A stretch of DNA of 17,122 nucleotides from an uncultured bacterium. Lineage in GTDB: Bacteria; Bacillota; Clostridia; Lachnospirales; Lachnospiraceae. The stretch lies in contig CALBJL010000181.1 in the NCBI GenBank assembly GCA_937893485.1, positions 1 to 17,122 on the forward strand. The letters are read 5' to 3'. The position numbers and the translations under genes are program-made. Numbering within the stretch: the first letter of the stretch is position 1; every line of letters begins with the position of its first letter. This document shows, piece after piece, positions 1 to 7,285 of this stretch. The notes beneath the pieces were generated by a model. It worked only from the letters and a program-made list of their open reading frames with translations, was not told where the DNA came from and did no database searches.

Positions 1-288
1 ATGATTCGTGCAATGAAAGCAAAACAGACATGCTTGCGGGAGCTGCGACCTCTTATCAACGTGCTTGCATGACCCCAAACCTGACAAAAATAGTTTCTCA
101 AACGCCTAACTAATCATATTCTTTACTCACCTATTCTGTTAAGATATCTACAACATATGCTTTCTTTAATGGGCTTTCCTGTTTGACGGTCGTCAAATCA
201 CCTGTCTTCCTAATTTAAATATTGTTTATGGCTTCCTTTTTGTCTTTATAGTACCATATATAGTACTTTTTAAAAAGTGATTACTGAA
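1..288. other. Left-edge intergenic region, possible tail of an upstream gene
   Basis: No complete gene is visible. Two plus-strand frames are open from the left edge, ending at a TGA at 70-72 and a TAA at 108-110. Either could be the last codons of a gene that starts outside the window, but neither is recognisable. The rest is AT-rich. It holds a perfect 7-bp inverted repeat, TTTGACG-GT-CGTCAAA (182-197), which resembles a repressor operator, and the palindrome ACTTTTTAAAAAGT (265-278) just beyond the nadE stop. I see no GC-rich hairpin with a T-run that would serve as a convincing nadE terminator. Confidence 0.4.
182..197. promoter_or_regulatory. Operator-like palindrome
   Basis: TTTGACG and CGTCAAA form perfect 7-bp arms around a 2-bp centre. 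The size and spacing suit a dimeric repressor of the TetR or GntR kind. No promoter or target gene can be assigned, so regulation is inference only. Confidence 0.3.
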
Positions 289-2211
289 CTAGTTTCCCTC
301 CAGCCCCTCAAGTTCCCGCATCCACACATTGACGGATGCATCACTGGGCATACGCAGGTCGCCGCGCGGCGAGAGCGCGATCGTACCGACCTTTGGTCCG
401 TCCGGAATGCAGGAGCGCTTGAACTGCTGCGAGAAAAATCTGCGGTAAAAGGTTTTCAGCCACTTGTAGATCGTCGCCTCATCGTAAGCGCCTGCAAATG
501 CGAGTTTGGCAAGGCGGTACACCTTTGCCGGAGCAAATCCGTAACGGAGTACCTGATACAGATAAAAATCATGCAGCTCGTAAGGTCCGACGAGATCCTC
601 CGTCTTTTGTGAGATCTGTCCATCCTCAGGCGGCAGCAGTTCCGGGCTCACCGGCGTATCGAGTACATCCAGCAGCACCTCCGACAACTTTGCGTCGCCA
701 CAGGTGTCCGCATAATAGCGCACAAGATGGCGCACAAGTGTCTTTGGTACAGAACAATTCACCGCATACATCGACATATGGTCGCCGTTGTAGGTCGCCC
801 AGCCAAGTGCCAGTTCGGACATATCTCCGGTTCCGATGACCAGACCTCCGTTTTTATTGGCAATATCCATCAGAATCTGTGTGCGCTCGCGTGCCTGACA
901 GTTCTCATAGGTCACATCATGCACCGATGCATCATGTCCAATATCAGAAAAATGCTGGTTGACCGCATTCACGATTGAAATCTCACGAAGCTCTGCGCCG
1001 AGACAGCGGATCATGCCGACCGCATTCTCATACGTGCGGTCGGTTGTGCCAAAGCCCGGCATTGTCACAGCCGTAATCTGTGCCCGCGGCAATCCCAGTG
1101 CATCAAACGCACGCACCGTCACAAGCAATGCCAGCGTCGAATCCAGACCTCCGGAAATCCCGACAACCGCATGCTGGCAGCCGGTATGTGCCAGACGTTT
1201 TTTCAGTCCCATAGACTGGATCGCTAAGATCTCCTCGCAACGCTTCTCACGGTCGGACACATTTCCGGGCACAAACGGCGCCGGATCAATGTATCTGGTC
1301 AGAACGGTCTCATGCAGCTTCAATGAAAACTTCTGATACCGGTAGCCCTCCTGCCCGCGTGTCTCAAACGTCGTCATTCGTCTGCGCTCTCCAATCATAC
1401 GGGCGGCATCGATCTCGGAATATGTGATCTCGTTTGTAAAACGGGTCGCTTCGGCAAGTACCGTCCCATTTTCCGCGATCACATTGTGTCCGGAAAATAC
1501 GATATCCTGTGTGGATTCGCCCTCCCCCGCACTGCAATACACATAACCGCACAGCAGCCGTGCCGACTGCCCTTTTACGAGCTCCCTGCGGTAAATATCC
1601 TTTCCGGTCGTCTCATCACTGGCGGACAGATTCACGATCAGGTCAGCCCCCGCCAGTGCATGTCCGTTGCTCGGCGGGTCGGGGGCCCACAGATCCTCAC
1701 AGATCTCCGCCGCTACCGATAACACCGGAAACTCCTGACAGACAAAGATCTGCTGTGTGCCCATCCATGTCTGTGTATCTGCATCGAATGTGACCGGAAC
1801 CGCCTGACGCATCCCACGCGTAAAATGGCGCTGTTCATAAAATTCGCCGTAGTTCGGAAGATGCGTTTTCGGCACCAGACCGAGCAGCCTGCCGCCACAG
1901 ATCACCGCTGCCACGTTGTAGAGCTTGCCCAGATGCTCATACGGCAGCCCGACAAAGATCAATGCCTGCATCTGCGCCGTGCGCTCCATGAGCCACCGCA
2001 GCGCCTCCTTTGCCTCACGCAGCAATAATTCCTGCAAAAACAGATCATTACACGTATATCCTGTCAGGCACAGCTCCGGACAGACGATCACGGACGCGCC
2101 CTGTTCTGCCGCCTCAGTGATTTTTTCCAATGCAGATTCCCGGTTAAACAACGGGTCTGCTACTTTTATATACGGTGTCACAGCCGCTACTTTTATGAAA
2201 CCTTGCTGCAC
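289..2211 (-). CDS. nadE: Glutamine-dependent NAD(+) synthetase
   Basis: This cytoplasmic enzyme makes NAD+ from deamido-NAD+, ATP and glutamine, the last step of NAD synthesis. The 640-aa length is normal for the two-domain form. Residues about 1-290 are the nitrilase-type glutaminase domain with the Glu-Lys-Cys triad visible as E46 (CPELCLTGYT), K115 (VPKTHLPNYGEF) and C171 (AAEICEDLW). Residues about 325-640 are the synthetase domain with the ATP-pyrophosphatase loop SGGLDS at 353-358. The start codon is GTG: AAAGGAG lies 8 nt upstream, inside the 3' end of hslO, and the first codons overlap hslO by 19 bp, which suggests coupled translation. It is the last gene of a three-gene operon with hslO and a methyltransferase. 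All key residues are present, so the enzyme should be active. Confidence 0.96.
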   Translation of the reverse strand: MQQGFIKVAAVTPYIKVADPLFNRESALEKITEAAEQGASVIVCPELCLTGYTCNDLFLQELLLREAKEALRWLMERTAQMQALIFVGLPYEHLGKLYNVAAVICGGRLLGLVPKTHLPNYGEFYEQRHFTRGMRQAVPVTFDADTQTWMGTQQIFVCQEFPVLSVAAEICEDLWAPDPPSNGHALAGADLIVNLSASDETTGKDIYRRELVKGQSARLLCGYVYCSAGEGESTQDIVFSGHNVIAENGTVLAEATRFTNEITYSEIDAARMIGERRRMTTFETRGQEGYRYQKFSLKLHETVLTRYIDPAPFVPGNVSDREKRCEEILAIQSMGLKKRLAHTGCQHAVVGISGGLDSTLALLVTVRAFDALGLPRAQITAVTMPGFGTTDRTYENAVGMIRCLGAELREISIVNAVNQHFSDIGHDASVHDVTYENCQARERTQILMDIANKNGGLVIGTGDMSELALGWATYNGDHMSMYAVNCSVPKTLVRHLVRYYADTCGDAKLSEVLLDVLDTPVSPELLPPEDGQISQKTEDLVGPYELHDFYLYQVLRYGFAPAKVYRLAKLAFAGAYDEATIYKWLKTFYRRFFSQQFKRSCIPDGPKVGTIALSPRGDLRMPSDASVNVWMRELEGLEGN

Positions 2212-3077
2212 TTTGCTATCTCCTTTAACTCATCGATCTCAAATGTATAGTCCGTGTTACAGAAATGACAGTTGACATGGATCGGCTCCCCGTCATCAAT
2301 CATTTCCTTTAACCCCTTTTTGCCGACACTGATCAGTGCCTTTGTAATGCGCTCCTTGGAACAATTACAATGGAACTGCACCGGCATGGTCTCGTTGTAT
2401 TCCACATCAAAGAAGGTCAGCACCTCCTCCAAAATCTCCTCCGGCGTAAATCCGCGCTCTAACATCTTCGTGACAGGCTCGAGTGTCGCAAGGCTGCCCT
2501 CGAGCTTGCTGATAATATCCTCGCTCGTAAACGGCATAAGCTGGATGATAAAGCCTCCCGCCTGCAAAACACTGCCGTCCCTGTCGACGAGCACACCCAG
2601 CCCGACAACGGATGGAATCTGCTCACTCGCCGCAAAATAATAGGTCAGATCCTCAGCGATCTCTCCGGTCTGCAGATCGACCTCCCCGACGTAGGGCTCT
2701 TTGAGTCCCATGTCCTTAATCACACGCAGCATACCGTGTCCCATCGCCCCTCCGACATTCAGATGTCCGTCCGCGCGGGAGGGCAATGCCACAACCGGCA
2801 CTTCCGGATAACCTTTCACATTTCCCTTTGAATCGGCTGTCACGGTCAGCCCCTTGCCGGGTCCGTCACCACGGATCTGCAAGGTCAGAATATCGTTTTC
2901 GCCCTTCATCATCGCACCCATCATCGTTCCGGCGCTGAGCAGCCTGCCGAGCGCGGCGGTCATCACCGGACTCGTATCATGGCGCACACGCGCCTCCTCT
3001 ACCAGATGCTTTGTCGTGACTGCAAACGCGCGGATTGCTCCGTCCGCTGCCGTTGCCCTTACCATATAATCTTTCAT
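2193..3077 (-). CDS. hslO: Redox-regulated chaperone Hsp33
   Basis: Hsp33 is a cytoplasmic holdase that is switched on by oxidation and keeps unfolding proteins soluble under oxidative stress. The 294-aa length is typical. The N-terminal core (about 1-225) contains the family stretch GRLLSAGTMMGAMMKGE near residue 45. The C-terminal redox switch holds the zinc-binding cysteines as C237-x-C239 and C270-x-x-C273, the standard CxC...CxxC pattern. The ATG overlaps the TGA of the upstream methyltransferase gene as ATGA, with AAAGGAA 6-8 nt before it, so the two genes are translationally coupled. It overlaps nadE by 19 bp downstream. One further cysteine, C290, lies close to the C-terminus and is not part of the usual motif. 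Confidence 0.96.
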   Translation of the reverse strand: MKDYMVRATAADGAIRAFAVTTKHLVEEARVRHDTSPVMTAALGRLLSAGTMMGAMMKGENDILTLQIRGDGPGKGLTVTADSKGNVKGYPEVPVVALPSRADGHLNVGGAMGHGMLRVIKDMGLKEPYVGEVDLQTGEIAEDLTYYFAASEQIPSVVGLGVLVDRDGSVLQAGGFIIQLMPFTSEDIISKLEGSLATLEPVTKMLERGFTPEEILEEVLTFFDVEYNETMPVQFHCNCSKERITKALISVGKKGLKEMIDDGEPIHVNCHFCNTDYTFEIDELKEIAKCSKVS

Positions 3078-3835
3078 GTTACGTTCCTTTCTTTTCCATG
3101 CTCCCTGACGACATAAAACACTTTCTCACTCGTTTCATGCGGCGCACCGCCACTTTCCGCGTCAAACGCGCGCACATATTCCATGCCGCTGCGCGCGATA
3201 AATTCCAGAATCTGCTCCGGCGCATAGCCCTGTTCCTCGTGAACCTCACTCACACGCGCAAACAAGCCGTTTTCCTGCCTGATAAACAGCGTCAGATCGT
3301 ACTCGTTCCTGCCGGTCTCCTCATCAAAATAGTTGTCCCAGATAAAGCTGGCATCCTCACCATTCTCCGCTATCGTCATGTCGCCCATGACCTCGCGGAA
3401 CTTATAGAGCGTGTTCAGGTCGAAAATAAACACGCCGCCCGGATCGAGATAGTTATTTGCCAGCCGCAGGGTCTGAATAAAATCCTCCGGTGTCAGCAGA
3501 TAATTCATCGTATCACACGTGCTCACGATCGCGCGCACTGTACCGTACAGCTCAAACTCACGCATATCCTGACACAGATATAAAATCCCGCTGTCAGCCG
3601 TTTTTTCACGTGCCTCCATCAGCATCTCCTGCGAGCCGTCCACACCGATCATGTCATAACCCGCCTCCGCGAGCATCCGCGTGAATGTACCCGTTCCACA
3701 GCCGAGATCAAGCACCAGACCGTCCGTGATCCCCTCTTTTTTCAATTCCGCTACGACCAGATCCCGCCATTTCCCATAGGGAACATCTTCCATAAATTCA
3801 TCATATACTTCCGCAAATCCGGTATATGCATCCAT
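3074..3835 (-). CDS. Class I SAM-dependent methyltransferase
   Basis: A 253-aa cytoplasmic methyltransferase of the Methyltransf_25/Ubi-like group. Motif I is plain: VLDLGCGTGTFTRMLAEAGY at residues 41-60, followed by the acidic loop GVDGSQEML (64-72) that would hold the ribose of SAM. Motifs DMREFEL and ISTCDTMNYLL follow in the expected places. The substrate cannot be told from the sequence. It heads the operon with hslO and nadE; its stop overlaps the hslO start. This arrangement, a small methyltransferase before hslO, suggests co-expression but does not reveal a shared pathway. The upstream region up to 3986 contains the palindrome ATAGTATTACTAT around 3880, but I could not assign a good minus-strand promoter. 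Confidence 0.88.
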   Translation of the reverse strand: MDAYTGFAEVYDEFMEDVPYGKWRDLVVAELKKEGITDGLVLDLGCGTGTFTRMLAEAGYDMIGVDGSQEMLMEAREKTADSGILYLCQDMREFELYGTVRAIVSTCDTMNYLLTPEDFIQTLRLANNYLDPGGVFIFDLNTLYKFREVMGDMTIAENGEDASFIWDNYFDEETGRNEYDLTLFIRQENGLFARVSEVHEEQGYAPEQILEFIARSGMEYVRAFDAESGGAPHETSEKVFYVVREHGKERNVT

Positions 3836-3934
3836 CTTTCAGCCTCACTGTATCCATTTTATCCGGATCGCTCCAGAATAGTATTACTATACCATTTTTG
3901 CAGAAAACTTTCTACTAAAAATTTGTACTCCGAC

Positions 3935-3963
3935 TTGGAATTAATCCTTATTTTTGTTACAAT
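3935..3963 (+). promoter_or_regulatory. Sigma-A type promoter for the membrane protein gene
   Basis: TTGGAA (3935-3940) and TACAAT (3958-3963) are separated by 17 bp, a near-consensus housekeeping promoter. The ribosome binding site GGAGG (3975-3979) and the ATG at 3987 follow closely. Confidence 0.7.
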
Positions 3964-3986
3964 GAATAATCAATGGAGGAACACAC

Positions 3987-5027
3987 ATGCACCAATTAGA
4001 CCATCTGATAACAAAAAAAATACGGAGCACTTACGGCAGACGTATTTTTTCTCCGATCGTATATAGTATTTTTCTGATTATTATCTGGTTTTATACACCG
4101 ATGCAGTCACTGATCCATCCGCTCGTGGTCTCTGACCAGATGCGGATCGCAGAACTTGCAGGCAACGGCAGCCGCTATATCTCGACCACGCTGCACGATC
4201 TGAATTTTACCGGATACACACAGAGCCGCCTCGGTATCGTCACCGGATATTATTATTACACGATCCGTGAGGACGGCTGCTATCTGGTCATTTTAAATCC
4301 CGGCACATGTGAAGAAGGACTGCCGCACATCGATGATGTCCAGATACTCGCCAGAATCCGCACACAGCCCGAAAGCTATTCGATTCTCGCAGAAAACCTC
4401 GCAAAGGATCTGTCGTGGACGACCGCCGGTTTCTATGATAAGGTATCACCCTGCATCATATCCGAACCCGGATTCGGGCGCATCGGCAGCTCGATTCTGT
4501 GCTTTTGCTATTTTGCATCTGCGATCTACTCGCTGCTGTCCATCGTGCTGTTTCTGCTCTATGCGCTGTTTCCGGTGCTCTCACCCGCGAGCCGCCGGCT
4601 TGGTCTGTACGGCAGACGCGCGGAGCTGTTAGCACAGGCGGAGGATGAGCTTGCGACGCTGCCACAGTTGGCAACCGAGGATATGTTTATCACGGAGCAC
4701 TTTTTCATCGCGTTTGCGAACAAGTCCGTGACCGTTATCCCGATTAAGGAGATCGTGTGGATCTACAAATATTCCACACTGCACAATATTTTGTGGTATC
4801 ATTTCAGTATTTCCTATACGCTGCATATCACCGCAAACAAGCACCTGTACATTCAGTTTCCGAAAAATATGAAGTCCGATATCGACGGTATCATGGATTA
4901 TTTGTCCGAAGCAAACCACGATATCCTGGTCGGCTTCAATGAAAAGAACCGCAAGACAGTTCAGGCGATGCCCGGTGTGACACGCTTTGCCGACGGACTG
5001 ATCGCCTTTCTGAAACAGAAGATCTGA
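3987..5027 (+). CDS. Two-pass membrane protein of unknown function (DUF6709-like)
   Basis: A 346-aa protein. The ATG has GGAGG 7 nt upstream. Hydrophobic segments at about 21-43 and 168-198 suggest an N-in topology: a short basic cytoplasmic tail, an extracellular domain (44-165) and a cytoplasmic C-terminal domain (200-346) introduced by ASRRLGLYGRR. The C-terminal part (MFITEHFFIAFANKSVTVIP, then KEIVWIYKY) has the alternating strand pattern of a bacterial PH-like domain, as in YcxB or YokE proteins; this is inference from the pattern only. I think of the Lachnospiraceae family DUF6709, but from memory and not checked. It is monocistronic: own promoter, and a strong terminator right after the stop. 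No catalytic motif is visible, so a sensing or envelope role is more likely than an enzymatic one. Confidence 0.75.
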   Translation: MHQLDHLITKKIRSTYGRRIFSPIVYSIFLIIIWFYTPMQSLIHPLVVSDQMRIAELAGNGSRYISTTLHDLNFTGYTQSRLGIVTGYYYYTIREDGCYLVILNPGTCEEGLPHIDDVQILARIRTQPESYSILAENLAKDLSWTTAGFYDKVSPCIISEPGFGRIGSSILCFCYFASAIYSLLSIVLFLLYALFPVLSPASRRLGLYGRRAELLAQAEDELATLPQLATEDMFITEHFFIAFANKSVTVIPIKEIVWIYKYSTLHNILWYHFSISYTLHITANKHLYIQFPKNMKSDIDGIMDYLSEANHDILVGFNEKNRKTVQAMPGVTRFADGLIAFLKQKI

Positions 5028-5031
5028 ATTT

Positions 5032-5071
5032 AAAAAGGGTCTGGCATATTGGAATGCCAAACCCTTTTTTT
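5032..5071. terminator. Bidirectional intrinsic terminator
   Basis: A long hairpin, AAAAAGGGT-c-TGGCAT paired with ATGCCA-a-ACCCTTTTT, has one internal mismatch and a 5-6 nt loop. It is flanked by A-run and T-run on opposite sides, so it works for the plus-strand membrane protein gene and for the converging DUF1002 gene. Confidence 0.9.
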
Positions 5072-5081
5072 CTATATTCCA

Positions 5082-6242
5082 TTACCAGTTAAATATATTT
5101 TTGAAGAAATCTTTGATGCCCTGAAGGATTTTTGCGATAAATCCCTGCGCATCATCGGAATTTTTGATCTGGTCGTACAGTGATTTTGCCTGATCAATCA
5201 AAGAATCCACATTGATGTCGAGCTTGCTGATCTTCAATAATACATCGACCAGCTGATTCTTCTCGTCATCCGTCATCGTGAAATCATATTTATCAAGCGC
5301 CTCGTCGATGCACTCACGGATACTGCTCTCGTCCTTCAGACCACCCTCTAAAACCTTCTGCTTGACGTAAGCCATAAATTCCTCGACCTCGCCGTCAGTG
5401 GCTCCCTGAATGACGTCTGCCAGCTCACCGGTCACAACGATCTCATTCATCGCCGCATCCAGACTCTCCTCGTCCACCGGCTCGCCGGTGATCTCGGAAT
5501 ACGCCTTCATTGCTCCGATCAGCGCTGCCGTACCGGAGATCGGTGTCGGTCCTGCCACAATAATGTCTGCATCCTTTAAGCCTGCAGTCGCAAGCGCATT
5601 CTTATACATGCCGACCGTACAATAATTGATATTTTTCGTGGAAATATTCAGTCCGTTTCCCTTCTCCCGCTGCACGATCACAACCGAAGACAATGCCTTT
5701 GTTCCAATCTTCTCTGCCGGAAGGTATTCATCGAGATACTGGTGCTCCTCTGCGTTTGTGATTGATACGACATTGTAATCATCCAGCTTGGCGGCATCAA
5801 TACCCATGAGACTGAGTACCGTCGCTTTCTGCTCTGTGGACAGATTCTCTCCGAGTGCCAGATACGGCTTGTCATCCGCCGCGATCTCCACATTGTCATC
5901 CTGATTGATCTCTGATGTATCACTATTTGATTCAATCTCTACATCTGCCACTGGATTTGATTCGTCCGTATCATCAAGCAGCATGACATCCCCCTGCACC
6001 TCATCCGTTGTGCCGTCGAGCACCGGATCATCCGCGGCATCGTCTGCCGAGATCTCTCCCTCTACCTGATCTGCTGCTGCAGGTACTGCCGTCGAGCAGA
6101 CAGTGACAGCCACCATCAGCATCGGCAAGAACCTTGTTGCCGTCAAGAACTTCGGCAACCACGGCCAGACCGTTGAGGTGGTGCTCAAGTCCGACTCCAC
6201 CATCAGCATCGCCAGCCATTTTTTCATATGCTTTCTCTTCAT
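5082..6242 (-). CDS. Secreted DUF1002 (YpuA-like) protein
   Basis: A 386-aa exported protein of the DUF1002 family, known from B. subtilis YpuA, function unknown. Residues about 57-125 form an acidic, Asp/Glu-rich linker. The DUF1002 domain runs from about 130 to 345 (for example KYLALGENLS at its beginning is close to DKPYLALGENL, and VAGPTPISGTAAL lies in the middle). A hydrophobic-aromatic tail, GIKDFFKNIFNW, ends the protein. AAAGGAGG precedes the ATG. It sits 28 bp after the hydrolase gene, hence in the same transcript. The N-terminus is odd: AMLMV recurs as PMLMVAVTVC 29 residues later. Removing the intervening 29 residues gives a textbook signal peptide (MKRKHMKKWLAMLMVAVTVC, then STAVPAAA). 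The existing form still has K31 and R37 before a hydrophobic stretch and an Ala-x-Ala-like cleavage site, so export may survive. Confidence 0.85.
   Translation of the reverse strand: MKRKHMKKWLAMLMVESDLSTTSTVWPWLPKFLTATRFLPMLMVAVTVCSTAVPAAADQVEGEISADDAADDPVLDGTTDEVQGDVMLLDDTDESNPVADVEIESNSDTSEINQDDNVEIAADDKPYLALGENLSTEQKATVLSLMGIDAAKLDDYNVVSITNAEEHQYLDEYLPAEKIGTKALSSVVIVQREKGNGLNISTKNINYCTVGMYKNALATAGLKDADIIVAGPTPISGTAALIGAMKAYSEITGEPVDEESLDAAMNEIVVTGELADVIQGATDGEVEEFMAYVKQKVLEGGLKDESSIRECIDEALDKYDFTMTDDEKNQLVDVLLKISKLDINVDSLIDQAKSLYDQIKNSDDAQGFIAKILQGIKDFFKNIFNW
6110..6211. repeat. 87-bp in-frame insert with 15-bp direct repeats in the signal-peptide region
   Basis: The 15-mer CCACCATCAGCATCG occurs at 6110-6124 and again at 6197-6211, so the period is 87 bp (29 codons). 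The 72 bp between them contain an inverted repeat, GTTGCCG (6136-6142) and CGGCAAC (6153-6159), and the repeated word CAAGAAC. The opposite strand is also open and reads like a beta-strand-rich protein segment (TISIGKNLVAVKNFG and onward), unlike the host gene. Removing one period restores a standard signal peptide, which marks this segment as an insertion. Confidence 0.75.
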
Positions 6243-6270
6243 TTTTGTTTCCTCCTTTTTGGGTACCGGA

Positions 6271-7212
6271 TCAGCGCCCGGTATGCTTCTTCATCCATCC
6301 CCATATGTCAGCATATACGTCCGCACGGTCGTTCTCATTGAGCAGCTCGTGCCGGTCATCCTCGTACAGCTTCATTGCAACATTTTTAATACCCGCCTTT
6401 TTAAACTGGCGGTACACACGTTTCACTCCCACTCCGGCATCGCCCACTGGGTCTTTGTCGCCAGATATTAAAAGTATCGGAAGATCCGTGCGGATCTGTC
6501 TGATATACTTTTCCTTGTTATCATAAGCTACCGTTGTAAACAGACCGTAGTAGCCATTCAGCGTAAAATCAAATGTGCACAGCGGATCGCTGTAATATTT
6601 TTTTACACACTCCGTATTGCGCGCTAACCAGCTGTCTTCGGGTCTGCTGCCATCCATGCAGAACTGCGCGTAGCTCTTTCCAAACGTCGCATGCTTGACA
6701 AAACGGCTGCGGTAATGCCAGCCACGGAATGTCGCGATCGCATGACAGCAGAAGATTCCGAAATAACACACCGCATCGGGCACACTTCCCGTACCGCAGA
6801 TAATCGCGCCATCGACTTCATCGCTGTAGATCGTCAGGTATTTGCGCAGCAGATACGAACCCATACTATGTCCAAAAATAAAATACGGCACACCCGGATA
6901 CACCCGTCTGGTCATATCCGTGACCTGATGCATATCGGCAACCAGTACCTGCGACGGTCTGGATTTGCAGAAATACCCCAGATGCCTGCTGTCCCTGACG
7001 GACTCTCCATGTCCGAGATGGTCATGTCCCACAACCAGAAAACCGTGTGCTGTCATAAATTCGGCAAATTCCTCATAGCGTCCGATATACTCCTGCATCC
7101 CGTGTACCAGCTGGATCACTCCGTATACTGCCCCATCATCCGGAAGCCAACGCACACCGTGTATTTTTGTCTTTGTGTCCCTTGATAAAAAGTGATAATC
7201 CTCTCGTACCAT
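6271..7212 (-). CDS. Alpha/beta hydrolase, monoacylglycerol lipase-like
   Basis: A 313-aa serine hydrolase of the Hydrolase_4 (monoacylglycerol lipase/lysophospholipase) group, probably cytoplasmic as no signal peptide is present. Early motifs VIQLVHGMQEYIGRYEEFA (oxyanion-hole HG, residues 37-38) and GHDHLGHGES (62-71) are typical. The nucleophile elbow is GHSMG with S116. The acid is D254 in SGDKDPVG and the base H288 in DDRHELLNE, so the catalytic triad is complete. Substrates are likely monoglycerides, lysophospholipids or other small esters; this is family knowledge, not seen here. GGGGGA lies about 6 nt before the ATG, and a promoter-like TTGACT-17-CAGAAT is upstream. It is followed after 28 bp by the DUF1002 gene, so the two are co-transcribed. 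Confidence 0.9.
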   Translation of the reverse strand: MVREDYHFLSRDTKTKIHGVRWLPDDGAVYGVIQLVHGMQEYIGRYEEFAEFMTAHGFLVVGHDHLGHGESVRDSRHLGYFCKSRPSQVLVADMHQVTDMTRRVYPGVPYFIFGHSMGSYLLRKYLTIYSDEVDGAIICGTGSVPDAVCYFGIFCCHAIATFRGWHYRSRFVKHATFGKSYAQFCMDGSRPEDSWLARNTECVKKYYSDPLCTFDFTLNGYYGLFTTVAYDNKEKYIRQIRTDLPILLISGDKDPVGDAGVGVKRVYRQFKKAGIKNVAMKLYEDDRHELLNENDRADVYADIWGWMKKHTGR

Positions 7213-7244
7213 ACCGTGTCCCCCATGTTAGCATAGTTACACGT

Positions 7245-7273
7245 ATTCTGAACCATATTGCGCAAAAAGTCAA
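7245..7273 (-). promoter_or_regulatory. Probable promoter of the hydrolase-DUF1002 pair
   Basis: On the minus strand TTGACT (7273-7268) and CAGAAT (7250-7245) are 17 bp apart. The -35 is good and the -10 is weak. It lies in the 73-bp gap between recJ and the hydrolase gene, which would make the pair independent of recJ. Confidence 0.45.
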
Positions 7274-7285
7274 CCCTTAGATCAA

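Noticed and set aside
6103..6471. Plus-strand frame covering the DUF1002 signal-peptide insert
   Set aside because: It has no ribosome binding site, begins inside the DUF1002 gene and runs into the antisense of the hydrolase gene; only its first 30 codons look protein-like, because of the inserted segment.
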